From Vibrio tapetis subsp. tapetis (GTDB taxonomy: Bacteria > Pseudomonadota > Gammaproteobacteria > Enterobacterales > Vibrionaceae): a stretch of 64,000 nt of DNA. Below are positions 27,709 through 36,557 of the stretch, piece after piece. The translations under genes and the position numbers were made by a program. A model generated the notes under the pieces. The model was not told the origin of the DNA. It did no database searches and worked only from the letters and a program-made list of their open reading frames with translations. The number at the start of each line of letters is the position of its first letter. Positions within the stretch are counted from its first letter, which is position 1. Location: positions 868,001-932,000 of the forward strand of contig NZ_LT960611.1 of the NCBI RefSeq assembly GCF_900233005.1, given 5' to 3'.

Positions 27709-28428
27709 ATGTTGAATAAACTATTTGGTAAAAATAAGAACGATTGGACCAAGGTATTTGCTGAGAAGGCAAGCTCGGTAAGAGATGAGCGCTTAAAGAG
27801 CTTTTACGAGACAGGGGTTGTTTCAGAAGAAACGCCTTTATCGCAAGTCCCCTTCGTAGCACTCGATTTTGAAACAACGGGATTAGACGCGCAAAGTGAC
27901 GACATAGTGAGTATTGGCCTTGTACCTTTTTCTCTGAACCGGATCTACTGCAACCAAGCTCGGCATTGGATAGTCAACCCAACCACCCCGCTCGCAGAAG
28001 AGTCAGTGGTTATTCATGGTATCACTCATAACGATATTGTTGATGCTCCGGATTTAAGGCGAATTCTTGATGAAGTGCTAGAGGCTTTGTCTGGCAAGAT
28101 TGTCGTTGTTCATTATCGAAAAATTGAACGAGAATTCATGGATAGCGCTCTAAAAGAACGTATAGGTGAAGGTATTGTATTTCCGGTAATGGATACCATG
28201 GAAATCGAAGCCCAAGTCCAAGAAAAATGGGCTGGGGGTTTAATGAATCGCCTTAAAGGCGTTAAACCGCAGTCAATCCGATTAGGCTCTAGCAGAACGC
28301 GCTATGGCCTGCCCGCTTATACTCCACACCACGCTTTAACCGATGCACTAGCCACTGCTGAACTGTTACAAGCGCAGTTGATGCACCACTATTCTGCCGA
28401 CACACCAATCAAAGATGTATGGCTATAG
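27709..28428 (+). CDS. DnaQ-like 3'-5' exonuclease domain protein
   Basis: A 239-residue DEDDh exonuclease. Exo I is VALDFETTGLDAQSDDIVSIG; Exo II is VVVHYRKIEREFMD, with HYRKIE in place of the usual HNxxFD; Exo III is HHALTDALATAEL with the catalytic His and Asp. It is longer than the bare epsilon domain, with an N-terminal extension of about 45 residues. In many gamma-proteobacteria this family sits directly behind the cNMP/CBS/DUF294 gene, as here with a 14-bp gap, so the two probably act together; the shared role is unknown. Confidence 0.8.
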   Translation: MLNKLFGKNKNDWTKVFAEKASSVRDERLKSFYETGVVSEETPLSQVPFVALDFETTGLDAQSDDIVSIGLVPFSLNRIYCNQARHWIVNPTTPLAEESVVIHGITHNDIVDAPDLRRILDEVLEALSGKIVVVHYRKIEREFMDSALKERIGEGIVFPVMDTMEIEAQVQEKWAGGLMNRLKGVKPQSIRLGSSRTRYGLPAYTPHHALTDALATAELLQAQLMHHYSADTPIKDVWL

Positions 28429-28453
28429 GCGCGTAATTTAGCGCGTCACGAAG

Positions 28454-28490
28454 GAAAAAAAGAGGCGAACTAAGTTCGCCTCTTTTTTTA
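28454..28490. terminator. Bidirectional terminator between the exonuclease and BCCT genes
   Basis: Arms AGAGGCGAAC (28461-28470) and GTTCGCCTCT (28474-28483), flanked by A7 on the left and T7 on the right. It serves both convergent genes. Confidence 0.88.
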
Positions 28491-28514
28491 TATTTTCAAT
28501 TACAGCCAATCAAT

Positions 28515-30092
28515 TTAGCGGTAACCACGCTCCGTGCGCATACCCATTAGCAAGCTCACACACATTGCTAACAAGATAAAGGTAAACGGTAGTGCCGTAG
28601 AAATAGCACCCGCTTGCAGCGCCTGAATTGCTTCCGTTCCACCAACCCATAGCAGAGCAGCGGCAATCGCACCTTCCATCATTGCCCAGAACACACGCTG
28701 AACAACAGGTGCATCAACTTTACCACCAGCAGTAATGCTGTCGATAACCAATGAACCAGAATCTGAAGACGTGATAAAGAAGACCAAAACAAGCAAGATA
28801 GCGATCAGTGATAGAACCGTACCAAACGGTAGCGCTTCAAACATTTCAAACATTGCTAGCGGTACTTCACGTAAACCATTTGCACCTAACACGCCCACTT
28901 CGTTGATCACTTGGTCAATCGCAAGACCACCAAATACTGACATCCAAAGAATGGTCACAACTGTTGGTACGATTAATACTGCTGTTAGGAATTCACGTAC
29001 CGTACGGCCACGAGAAACACGCGCGATAAACATACCTACGAATGGTGACCATGAAATCCACCAAGCCCAGTAGAATACAGTCCAAGCTTGGAACCATGCT
29101 TCATCGTTACGACCATGCGGATTACTCAAAGGAATAATGTTTTCAACGTAAGCCATGAACGTCGTTGGGATTGAGCCCAAAGATACCGCCCAACCAACGA
29201 GGCCAACAAAAATCAGTAGCACAAGCGCAATAAGAATATTAATGTTACTGATGATTTTCACACCACCATCAATACCACGGATTACCGAAACAACGGCCAA
29301 TAATGTCACCACAAGGATAACCGCTACCTGTAATCCCATACCGCCATCGATACCAAATACATGGTTGATACCGCTCGCGGCTTGTTGTGCGCCTAGGCCA
29401 AGCGATGTCGCCAAACCAAATAGCGTAGCAAGTACGGCAAGAATATCAACAATGTGGCCCGGCCAGCCCCACGCTCTATCGCCCAAAATTGGGTAGAAAA
29501 TAGAACGAATAGACAGTGGCATGCCTTTATTATAAGTAAAGAATGCAAGAGAAAGCGCTACAACACCGTAGATTGCCCATGGGTGTAGACCCCAGTGAAA
29601 CATGGTTGCGCCAAGTGCTAATTTTGCCGCTTCCGGTGTATTTGCTTCAACACCAAGCGGCGTTTCAAACCAACCGGTGAAATAAGCCACAGGTTCTGCC
29701 ACACTCCAGAACATAAGACCGATGCCCATCCCTGCTGCAAACAGCATAGATAGCCACGAGAAGAAAGAATAATCAGACGTCGCGTCTTGGCCACCTAAAC
29801 GGATTTTACCGTAAGGAGAAACAATCAAGCCTAGGCAGAAAATAACAAAAATGTTACCTGCCCACATAAACAGACCATCAAATGCGCCGATAATCTGCCA
29901 TTTAATGCCGTCCAATGTTGCTTTTGCAGCGTCTGCATCAGCAACCATGATTGCAACCAAGAACAGGGCGATTAAACCGGCACTGATCCCGAATACTGGG
30001 TTGTGTACATCAAAACCCCACTTTTGTACGTTATCTTGACCAACTGTGTAGTCGGTACTGTCGATACTGTACTTATCGATTCCCTTTGTCAT
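28515..30092 (-). CDS. BCCT family betaine/carnitine/choline transporter
   Basis: A 525-residue inner-membrane carrier with about twelve spans, importing quaternary-ammonium compatible solutes such as glycine betaine with Na+ or H+. Family signatures: SMLFAAGMGIGLMFWSVAEPVAYF, the TM segment HWGLHPWAIYGVVALSLAFF, and the tryptophan-rich binding helix FYWAWWISWSPFVGMFIARVSRGRTVREF. It is divergent from cosR, the arrangement I recall for bccT3 in V. parahaemolyticus and opuD in V. cholerae. The substrate is not fixed by sequence. GAGAGG lies upstream of the ATG. A terminator lies downstream. Confidence 0.9.
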   Translation of the reverse strand: MTKGIDKYSIDSTDYTVGQDNVQKWGFDVHNPVFGISAGLIALFLVAIMVADADAAKATLDGIKWQIIGAFDGLFMWAGNIFVIFCLGLIVSPYGKIRLGGQDATSDYSFFSWLSMLFAAGMGIGLMFWSVAEPVAYFTGWFETPLGVEANTPEAAKLALGATMFHWGLHPWAIYGVVALSLAFFTYNKGMPLSIRSIFYPILGDRAWGWPGHIVDILAVLATLFGLATSLGLGAQQAASGINHVFGIDGGMGLQVAVILVVTLLAVVSVIRGIDGGVKIISNINILIALVLLIFVGLVGWAVSLGSIPTTFMAYVENIIPLSNPHGRNDEAWFQAWTVFYWAWWISWSPFVGMFIARVSRGRTVREFLTAVLIVPTVVTILWMSVFGGLAIDQVINEVGVLGANGLREVPLAMFEMFEALPFGTVLSLIAILLVLVFFITSSDSGSLVIDSITAGGKVDAPVVQRVFWAMMEGAIAAALLWVGGTEAIQALQAGAISTALPFTFILLAMCVSLLMGMRTERGYR

Positions 30093-30483
30093 TTGTCCTC
30101 TCTGTCAATAATTTTGACGTTTTTTGACGTTTTTATAAGGTGAAATTCTATGACGAAAAAACCCATAAAGAGCAAAATAGCCATTTATTAGTTAGTGATC
30201 ATAACATTTAGCCGTAAATTCGATTGGTAAATTCTAAACAATGACGGACAAGAACGCTAGCATTTGCCCGCAAATTAACCTGTTACCTCTAAATAATCAT
30301 GCCAAGCGATTACTTAATCTACAGAGTCGATCACGCATTTCATTCGTACACGAAACATTTCTCGTATATCCATGGGATCACAGTTGTCAAAATTATTCAC
30401 TTTCTTGAAGACAGAAATACGATTTCAGCCTTTTCAGGCAAGGGTTTTTAGTGTAGTTTTGGCAAAAAATTTCATAGGATATT
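30093..30483. promoter_or_regulatory. Divergent promoter region BCCT carrier / cosR
   Basis: A 391-bp AT-rich gap without coding potential. Adjacent to the carrier is a direct repeat TTTTGACGT, TTTTGACGT (about 30113-30132). The region should carry the CosR operator(s), but I cannot assign an exact site. The cosR start is preceded by AGGAT. Confidence 0.45.
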
Positions 30484-30486
30484 GTG

Positions 30487-30963
30487 GTGGAAAAACACGA
30501 AGAAGTGCTCGTTTCGATTAGGCAAATTATTAGAGCCATAGATCTGCACTCTAAGAAGTTAAGTAAGGAGTCTGGATTAACCGGCCCTCAGCTAATCTTA
30601 ATGCGTTCAATTCGAGAGTTAGGTGAAGTAACAATACGCAGCCTAGCTAACCATACCAATATGAGCCAAGCTACAGCAACGACCATATTAGATCGTTTAG
30701 AACGTAATGGTTATGTTCTACGCCAGCGTAATCTAACAGACAAACGAAAAGTTCATGCTCATTTAACCGATGCAGGCAAAGAAATTCTACAAAAGTCACC
30801 TCTTCCGCTACAAGAGAACTTTATCAATCAATTTCAAGAACTCGAAGAGTGGGAACAAAGCCTGTTGCTATCGTCAGTTCAACGTATTTCTTCGATGATG
30901 AACGCAGAAAACTACGATGTGGCGCCGCTACTAGAAATCGGCAGTATTACTAAACCAGAATAA
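30487..30963 (+). CDS. cosR: MarR family regulator CosR (compatible-solute regulator)
   Basis: A 158-residue MarR protein. LTGPQLILMRSIRELGEVTIRSLANHTNMSQATATTILDRLERNGYVLR is the winged-helix core, and RNLTDKRKVHAHLTDAGKEIL the wing. CosR in Vibrio represses synthesis and uptake of compatible solutes (ectoine, glycine betaine) at low osmolarity. Identification rests on divergence from a BCCT carrier plus the close sequence pattern I recall for V. cholerae CosR (158 residues). Two GTG codons in tandem (30484 and 30487) can start it; AGGA is 5-8 bases upstream. Other target operons, such as ectABC, are not in this window. Confidence 0.82.
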   Translation: MEKHEEVLVSIRQIIRAIDLHSKKLSKESGLTGPQLILMRSIRELGEVTIRSLANHTNMSQATATTILDRLERNGYVLRQRNLTDKRKVHAHLTDAGKEILQKSPLPLQENFINQFQELEEWEQSLLLSSVQRISSMMNAENYDVAPLLEIGSITKPE

Positions 30964-31042
30964 AACAGGTTTCACACCTCTGATTGTGACCATTGGTAGT
31001 CTATCGATGGTCATACAATCTTATTCCATCATTCAGTTCCCG

Positions 31043-31681
31043 CTACTCTATTAACCCTTGTTCCAACGCATATTTTGCCAATTCTGCAGTAGAGTGTAAG
31101 TCCAGCTTATGCTTAATATTTTGACGATGCGTTTCTACCGTCCGATAACTAATGTTGAGTAGGTTTGCCACTTTTTTGCTACTACAACCAGTCGCCACCA
31201 GTCTCAACACAGACTCTTCGCGTCGAGTTAACGGGTTGCTAACTAATGGCGTTGGCGCAACTTGCTGAGTAAACAACGTCTGAGTGACAGACTCGCAAAA
31301 GTACGTTGAGCCTTGGTTAACCGTTTTGATCGCTTGAATCATTTTTTCCGCGCTGATTTCTTTAAGCATGTAACCCATCGCTCCAACTTGCATCACCTGC
31401 ATGATGTACTCTCGGTTGTCATGCATAGTCAACATCACGACTTTGGCCTCTGGTAACTCTTCTTTAATCAACCGCGTCGCATCAATGCCATTCATTACTG
31501 GCATGCTAATATCCATTAGGGTGACATCTGGCTTTTTTTGTTTAACGACCTCAAGCGCTTCCACACCATTACTGGCGGTACCAATAACCTGTATTTCAGG
31601 CTCGCGTTCAAGACGAGCAATAAATCCATCTAATACCACTTGGTGATCATCAGCAATGACCACAGTAATTAATTTACTCAT
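31043..31681 (-). CDS. NarL/LuxR-type response regulator of the TRAP operon
   Basis: A 212-residue regulator: receiver domain (about 5-122) with acidic pair D11-D12, phospho-acceptor D57 (VTLMDISMPVMNG) and KEIS lysine, and a LuxR-type helix-turn-helix (about 147-205: LTRREESVLRLVATGCSSKKVANLLNISYRTVETHRQNIKHKL). It overlaps the kinase gene by 4 bases, so it is translationally coupled to its partner. Being last in a row with dctP, dctQ and dctM, it probably controls transport of the TRAP substrate. A NarL-style 7-2-7 palindrome upstream of dctP (36370-36385) is a candidate binding site. Confidence 0.87.
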   Translation of the reverse strand: MSKLITVVIADDHQVVLDGFIARLEREPEIQVIGTASNGVEALEVVKQKKPDVTLMDISMPVMNGIDATRLIKEELPEAKVVMLTMHDNREYIMQVMQVGAMGYMLKEISAEKMIQAIKTVNQGSTYFCESVTQTLFTQQVAPTPLVSNPLTRREESVLRLVATGCSSKKVANLLNISYRTVETHRQNIKHKLDLHSTAELAKYALEQGLIE

Positions 31682-33030
31682 CCTACTAATCCTTCTAAGT
31701 TGAGTAACACGGTAATCTCCGTCCCGATCTCAGGCTCACTTTCCAATTCAAACTCACCGCCAATGAACTCTACCCTCTCGCGCATATTCCTAAGCCCGAT
31801 ACCATCTAGTCCATGGATTTGTCTTGGGTTAAACCCTATACCATCATCTCTTACAACAAGTTGAAGTAGACTTCCCATCTGTTGCAATATGATGGTGATT
31901 TTTTTCGCTCTAGCATGTTTTTCAATATTATTAAGTGACTCTTGAGCGACTCGATACAAGGTTGTTGCCGCTTCAGATTTCAAGCGCCCTTTTTGTGTAT
32001 CATATAACGTTTCAACTTGAATACCAGAATGCGCTTGGTAATCCTGTAGTAATGTCGTTAGCGCCGACTCCAAGCCTATATCATCCAAAGCACTTGGCCT
32101 CAAATTGTGAGAAATTCGCCTCACTTCATTAATGGCAGTCATAATAGATTGCTGAGATTGTTCCAAATGTTTCGAATAATTTGAATCGGGTAAGTTGTCG
32201 CCAAGTAACTCTAAATGACACTTACTGGAAACCAATAATTGATTGATCCCATCGTGGAGCTCTCGTGCAAGGTGCTTCTTTTCGTCCTCTTGAAACATGA
32301 CTGTTTTGTGGGCTAACTCTTTAAGATTCTTATCCGCTAATCTATGTTCATGTAAATTTATCGCTAACGTCAAAACAATAATCACCCCGACCGTAACCAC
32401 CAAAATGACCACAATCGAAAATACCGTTGTTTCAATATTCTTGCTTATTGCCGCTTGCATATTGGCCACTTCTAAGCTGACATCCTCGATATACAGACCC
32501 GTACCAATCATCCAGTTCCACTTTCCTAACCATGCTGCATAACTGAGCTTAGGTACGGTTTCTCCCGTTGAGGGTTTTTGCCACAAATATTGATGGAAGC
32601 CACCCCCACTTTGAGCTTGGTCTAGCAAGGATTCAATAAGGAAATTACCGTTTTCGTCTTGAATGTGTAGCAAGTTTTTGCCGACGAGTTCCGGCTGTAT
32701 TGGGTGGACAAGATTGATGCCGTTACTATCATATGCAAAAAAATAGCCGTCACTGCCATAGCGTAGGCGCGTGAGAATCTGACGGACTTGTAACTTAGCT
32801 TGATGCTCTTCAAGTGCAGGGTCTTGATAGACATGGCGAATGGCGTCAAAAGCGAGATCAACGCTATCTTTTAATGCTTGCTCTCGGGATTTTATCAAGG
32901 AGCTTCTTAGAGTCTCGACTTCACGTTCACCCAACGTTTTTGCCTGATGGAATGAGACCCAACTAATGCTAGCCGTAACAAGCATCAAAGGCAGTAAAGT
33001 CAATAAAATCAATTTAGCTTTAAGAGGCAT
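31678..33030 (-). CDS. Cache-domain sensor histidine kinase (HisKA_3 type)
   Basis: A 450-residue inner-membrane kinase. TM1 (about 6-27), a periplasmic single-Cache (sCache_2) sensor (about 30-200, with YGSDGYFFAYDSNGINLVHP and WNWMIGTGLYIEDV), TM2 (about 203-226), a HisKA_3 domain with phospho-histidine H259 (ARELHDGINQLL), and a HATPase domain with the G boxes DDGIGF and GIGLRNMRERV. sCache_2 domains commonly bind small carboxylates, which fits the TRAP transporter upstream. A terminator (33045-33078) precedes its GGAGGATAGGG ribosome-binding site, so it is expressed by read-through or from an internal promoter. Confidence 0.87.
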   Translation of the reverse strand: MPLKAKLILLTLLPLMLVTASISWVSFHQAKTLGEREVETLRSSLIKSREQALKDSVDLAFDAIRHVYQDPALEEHQAKLQVRQILTRLRYGSDGYFFAYDSNGINLVHPIQPELVGKNLLHIQDENGNFLIESLLDQAQSGGGFHQYLWQKPSTGETVPKLSYAAWLGKWNWMIGTGLYIEDVSLEVANMQAAISKNIETTVFSIVVILVVTVGVIIVLTLAINLHEHRLADKNLKELAHKTVMFQEDEKKHLARELHDGINQLLVSSKCHLELLGDNLPDSNYSKHLEQSQQSIMTAINEVRRISHNLRPSALDDIGLESALTTLLQDYQAHSGIQVETLYDTQKGRLKSEAATTLYRVAQESLNNIEKHARAKKITIILQQMGSLLQLVVRDDGIGFNPRQIHGLDGIGLRNMRERVEFIGGEFELESEPEIGTEITVLLNLEGLVG

Positions 33031-33044
33031 TCCCTATCCTCCAA

Positions 33045-33078
33045 ATAAAAAACGGCCTATCTAACAGTTAAGATAGGC
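33045..33078 (-). terminator. Terminator between dctM and the sensor kinase
   Basis: On the minus strand GCCTATCT and AGATAGGC arms (33071-33078 and 33055-33062) are followed by CGTTTTTT and then directly by the kinase Shine-Dalgarno. It should reduce kinase and regulator expression relative to the transporter. Confidence 0.65.
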
Positions 33079-33140
33079 ACGTTCAATTTATCAACATTTG
33101 TTACATTGTTAAAACTTGTTATTCACAACCTCGAAGCCTG

Positions 33141-34424
33141 TCACATTCCATAAAATGCAGGGAACGCCAGTATAGAACCGAGAACCAATATCTGAATGCC
33201 GATGAATGGCATTACCCCTCGGTAAATATCTCGAGTTGTGACCCCCTTTGGAGCAACGCCTTTCAAATAGAACAAGCTAAATCCAAACGGTGGTGTTAAG
33301 AATGACGTTTGCAAGTTCATCGCAACGAGTATCGCAAACCATGTCATATTAATGCCCATCAGCTCAGCGATGGGTGCCAAGATAGGCACGATGATAAAAC
33401 AGATTTCAACAAAGTCGATAAAGAAACCCAGAATTAAAATGACCAACATCGTAATAACAAGAAAGCCCCATTTCTCCCCCGGTAATTCAAGCATCCATTC
33501 TTCAACCAATAAGTCACCACCGGTATAGGTAAATGCCATAGAGAAGGCGGTAGCGCCAAGTAAAATAGCGAATACCATCGCGGTAACTTTTACGGTTTCT
33601 TTCGAAGCGTCATAAACCATTTTCCAACTGAATTCACGATACATAATCGCAAGAACAATGGCGCCTGCTCCCCCGAGTGCAGCGGACTCCGTTGGAGTTG
33701 CAACCCCAGCAAAAATGGAACCCAAAACAACAACAATCAGAGCTAAAGGAGGAACAACGGCTTTAAGTGCAGTGATCACTTCCTTGCTGCGGCTAATAGA
33801 ATCGTCTCGGTCGATCGCCGGAGCCGCTTGAGGGTTTCGATAAGCATAAAACAGTATGTATGCAATATAAGCAGCCACTAACATGAAACCAGGACCGATA
33901 GCCGCTTGGAATAAGTCTCCTACGGGAACCCCTAATACATCACCGAGCAAAATTAAAACGATAGATGGCGGAATAATTTGCCCTAACGTCCCTGAAGCGC
34001 AAATCGTGCCGCAGGCAAGCCCCTTATCGTAATTGTATTTCAGCATCACAGGCAATGAAATAAGCCCCATAGCTACGACTGATGCACCAACAACACCGGT
34101 CGATGCTGCCAACAATGCACCCACCAAAACCGTTGAAATGGCGATACCACCACGAACGCCTCCAAAAAGTCGCCCCATAGACTCGAGCAATTGCTCCGCT
34201 AGTTTGGTTTTTTGTAGAACTAACCCCATAAAGACAAATAATGGGACGGCCATGAGTACCGTGTTTTCCATAATGGATTGAATGCGATATGGCATGAAGG
34301 CAAACATTTCTATGCCTTCAGCCCACACTCCAAAAATTAATGCGATTCCTCCAAACGTAAACGCAACTGGGAACCCTAGTAGCAGCGCAAGCAGCGCAAC
34401 AAAAAACATTACTATTCCAATCAT
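33141..34424 (-). CDS. TRAP transporter large permease (DctM family)
   Basis: A 427-residue integral membrane protein with about twelve spans, the ion-coupled translocator of a tripartite ATP-independent periplasmic transporter. Characteristic segments: MIGIVMFFVALLALLLGFPVAFTFGG, TGVVGASVVAMGLISLPVMLKYNYDK, GTLGQIIPPSIVLILLGD, TPTESAALG, and the C-terminal NLQTSFLTPPFGFSLFYLKGVAP. It works with DctQ and the binding protein to import an organic anion with Na+. It starts 12 bp after dctQ, so the two are co-transcribed. Confidence 0.93.
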   Translation of the reverse strand: MIGIVMFFVALLALLLGFPVAFTFGGIALIFGVWAEGIEMFAFMPYRIQSIMENTVLMAVPLFVFMGLVLQKTKLAEQLLESMGRLFGGVRGGIAISTVLVGALLAASTGVVGASVVAMGLISLPVMLKYNYDKGLACGTICASGTLGQIIPPSIVLILLGDVLGVPVGDLFQAAIGPGFMLVAAYIAYILFYAYRNPQAAPAIDRDDSISRSKEVITALKAVVPPLALIVVVLGSIFAGVATPTESAALGGAGAIVLAIMYREFSWKMVYDASKETVKVTAMVFAILLGATAFSMAFTYTGGDLLVEEWMLELPGEKWGFLVITMLVILILGFFIDFVEICFIIVPILAPIAELMGINMTWFAILVAMNLQTSFLTPPFGFSLFYLKGVAPKGVTTRDIYRGVMPFIGIQILVLGSILAFPAFYGM

Positions 34425-34436
34425 GATCTCGCTTCC

Positions 34437-34967
34437 TTACTTCTCTGCTTGGTAAAGCAATCTTGGGTTAACCAGTTTATTGAGCGAATGTAGCAGCAAT
34501 CCGATGCCGCTTACCGCCATGAAAAAGAATGAAAGTGGAATCATCGCTTTTATAATCCAACGATAAGGTAAGCCACCCGGGTCGCCGGATGTTTCACCTA
34601 ACGCGTAACTTTCTTTAGCAAAGTCAACACCAAACCAAGCAACTGATAGGCAAAAAGGAATGAGGAAAATAAGGGTGCCTAAAATATCAATAATGGCTTG
34701 GGCTTTCATTGAAAGACGCTCGTAAAACACGTCAACCCGAACGTGTCCTCCGGCTTTAATGGCATATGGGACACCTAATAAAAACACACTGGCGAACAGA
34801 TGCCATTCCATTTCTTGGAACCCAATGGACACATCATTAAACGCGTACCGCATTATTACGTCATACACTACGTTCGCTAGTAGTAGCAAAAACAGTATGC
34901 TGGAAAGCCAACCTAATACATCTCCGATGCGGTTGAACATACGTTCGATAACGATCAAACTTCTCAT
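34437..34967 (-). CDS. TRAP transporter small permease (DctQ family)
   Basis: A 176-residue membrane protein with four spans (about 14-35, 50-70, 92-112 and 135-157). FQEMEWHLFASVFLLGVPYAIKAGGHVRVDVFYERL is the conserved DctQ signature. DctQ forms the smaller membrane partner of DctM; both are needed for transport. It lies between the binding-protein gene (157-bp gap with a hairpin) and dctM (12-bp gap). Confidence 0.92.
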   Translation of the reverse strand: MRSLIVIERMFNRIGDVLGWLSSILFLLLLANVVYDVIMRYAFNDVSIGFQEMEWHLFASVFLLGVPYAIKAGGHVRVDVFYERLSMKAQAIIDILGTLIFLIPFCLSVAWFGVDFAKESYALGETSGDPGGLPYRWIIKAMIPLSFFFMAVSGIGLLLHSLNKLVNPRLLYQAEK

Positions 34968-35072
34968 TCCATACTCCCTGGGAAATTAAAGGCAGAACAC
35001 GATGTCGTGTTCCTAATTGTGGACTTAATTCTCTTAACGACTGTTGTTATTTTTATGGCTAATAATACTAAT

Positions 35073-35106
35073 ATGCCAGCTCATGCTTACGCATTGTTGC
35101 TGGCAT
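35073..35106 (-). terminator. Hairpin between dctP and dctQ
   Basis: Arms ATGCCAGC (35073-35080) and GCTGGCAT (35099-35106), with no strong T run. Such hairpins typically stabilise the upstream dctP message or partly terminate, giving more binding protein than permease. Confidence 0.5.
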
Positions 35107-35123
35107 TATTATTGGTCAGTTCG

Positions 35124-36218
35124 TTATTTCGCTTGGCTGTTTAGATAAGCTCTATGAGAAATATCCGTCCACGAACGTACTTGTTGTAAGTAATCCGCTT
35201 GAGATTTTTGGATCTCTTTTGCTAAGTCGTCTTTTTCAGCATGCTTGGTAAGTAAACGATCGTTCGCTTCTTTTAATGCTGACATAACAGACGGTGGGAA
35301 GTTTTTCACTTGCACGTCAGGGTATTCCGTTTTCATTGAAACCCAGTTTTTACCACTTTCGTGGGTCGCTTGTGTGTACATATCGTAAGCTGCGGTACGC
35401 ATTGCTACACGTAAGATTTCACGTAAATCTTCTGGCAATTTGTTCCACGTACGCTTGTTCACAAGAAACTGAAGCTCTGAACCCGGCTCATGCCAACCTG
35501 TGTAGTAGTAAGGCGCGATTTTATGGAATCCCATACGCAAATCTAGCGATGGACCTACCCACTCTAGTGCGTCAATCGTGCGTCGCTCTAGTGACGTGTA
35601 TAGCTCGCCCGGTGCAATGTTGGTTGGTTTCGCGCCGAGCTCCGCTAGGATCTCGCCAGCAAAACCAGGGATACGCATTTTCAACCCTTTAAGGTCTTCT
35701 ACGCTGTTGATTTCTTTTTGAAACCAGCCGCCCATTTGGATGTCTGTATTACCGCCAGGAAAGGATAAAAGATTGTGAGGCGAGTAAACTTGATCCATCA
35801 ATTCCATACCACCACCGTGGTAGAACCACGCGTATTGCTCTGCTGGCGTCATACCAAAGGGCATTGAGGTAAAGTAAAGGGTGTTAGGCACTTTACCTTT
35901 CCAATAGTACGAACCTGAATGGCCCATATCATATTGACCAGACTTTACCATGTCGAAAACACCCAATGGCGCTTTATGCTTGTTCGCTGAATCAATACGA
36001 ATTTTCAAACGACCATTCGACATTTTTTCAGCCATTGCAGCCATGTTTTTAGTGGCATCACCAAAAACAGGGAAGTTTGGTCCCCATGTTTCGGCCAACT
36101 TCAAACGATATACTTTATCCGCGGCTTGAGCATTTAAGGAAAGCATCGCAATGCTTGTTGTCGCAACAACCAGTACTGTTTTCAGCACTCGTTTTACTGA
36201 TTGGTTAATCAAGTTCAT
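35124..36218 (-). CDS. TRAP transporter periplasmic substrate-binding protein (DctP family)
   Basis: A 364-residue protein with a signal peptide (about 1-32, ending LNAQA) and a mature DctP fold. Key segments: GDATKNMAAMAEKMSNGRLKIRI, GVFDMVKSGQYDMGHSGSYYW, the helix LKGLKMRIPGFAGEILAELGAKP with the carboxylate-binding arginine (the R in MRIPG), and GELYTSLERRTIDALEWVGP. The SYYWKGK and EWVGP features resemble the 2-oxo-acid-binding TakP branch, so an oxo- or hydroxy-carboxylate is the best guess; this is inference. It is first gene of the operon dctP-dctQ-dctM-kinase-regulator. Confidence 0.9.
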   Translation of the reverse strand: MNLINQSVKRVLKTVLVVATTSIAMLSLNAQAADKVYRLKLAETWGPNFPVFGDATKNMAAMAEKMSNGRLKIRIDSANKHKAPLGVFDMVKSGQYDMGHSGSYYWKGKVPNTLYFTSMPFGMTPAEQYAWFYHGGGMELMDQVYSPHNLLSFPGGNTDIQMGGWFQKEINSVEDLKGLKMRIPGFAGEILAELGAKPTNIAPGELYTSLERRTIDALEWVGPSLDLRMGFHKIAPYYYTGWHEPGSELQFLVNKRTWNKLPEDLREILRVAMRTAAYDMYTQATHESGKNWVSMKTEYPDVQVKNFPPSVMSALKEANDRLLTKHAEKDDLAKEIQKSQADYLQQVRSWTDISHRAYLNSQAK

Positions 36219-36368
36219 GTTTCCATCCTTGCTAGATTCGATTCACTTACGTTATTGCAATCAATTTTGCATAACGCAGTGACCCAACCTTGGAACAGAA
36301 GCACTAAAAATAAAATCAGCGAGACCACGCAGAAAAGCACTAGGCTTGTGACGCATCCCTTATTATAA
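36219..36368 (-). promoter_or_regulatory. Promoter region of the TRAP operon
   Basis: The 150 bp in front of dctP contain no open frame of note. Together with the 7-2-7 palindrome just upstream (36370-36385) this should be the operon promoter. Confidence 0.45.
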
Positions 36369-36557
36369 CTACGTATAAATACGTACAAATCCGTTAATGA
36401 AAAAAGTATTCAATTGAAAAATAACAATAATTAGCAACGACCAAATAGGTACTTTAAAAAATTCACCTACGTAGTTGCCGCATCCAATTATTAAAATTAA
36501 ATTAAACATATGTGACATGCGTGATTCATATTCCGACAAATATGAAATAAAGCGCAT
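36369..36557 (-). CDS. Possible small hydrophobic membrane protein
   Basis: A 62-codon frame with two hydrophobic stretches (MFNLILIIGCGNYVG and VPIWSLLIIVIFQLNTFFI), consistent with two membrane spans. A GGAGG site stands 10 bases before the ATG, but it is part of the 3' arm of the strong terminator at 36565-36595 and would be base-paired. The DNA is very AT-rich and the frame's end overlaps the palindrome at 36370-36385, so it may be chance. I do not recognise it. Confidence 0.3.
   Translation of the reverse strand: MRFISYLSEYESRMSHMFNLILIIGCGNYVGEFFKVPIWSLLIIVIFQLNTFFINGFVRIYT
36370..36385. promoter_or_regulatory. 7-2-7 palindrome, candidate NarL-type regulator site
   Basis: TACGTAT, two bases, ATACGTA: a perfect inverted pair of heptamers. 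NarL-family regulators bind TACYYMT heptamers in just this 7-2-7 arrangement (this site matches TAC and the final T). It lies 152-167 bp upstream of dctP, whose operon encodes a NarL-type regulator. Confidence 0.5.
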
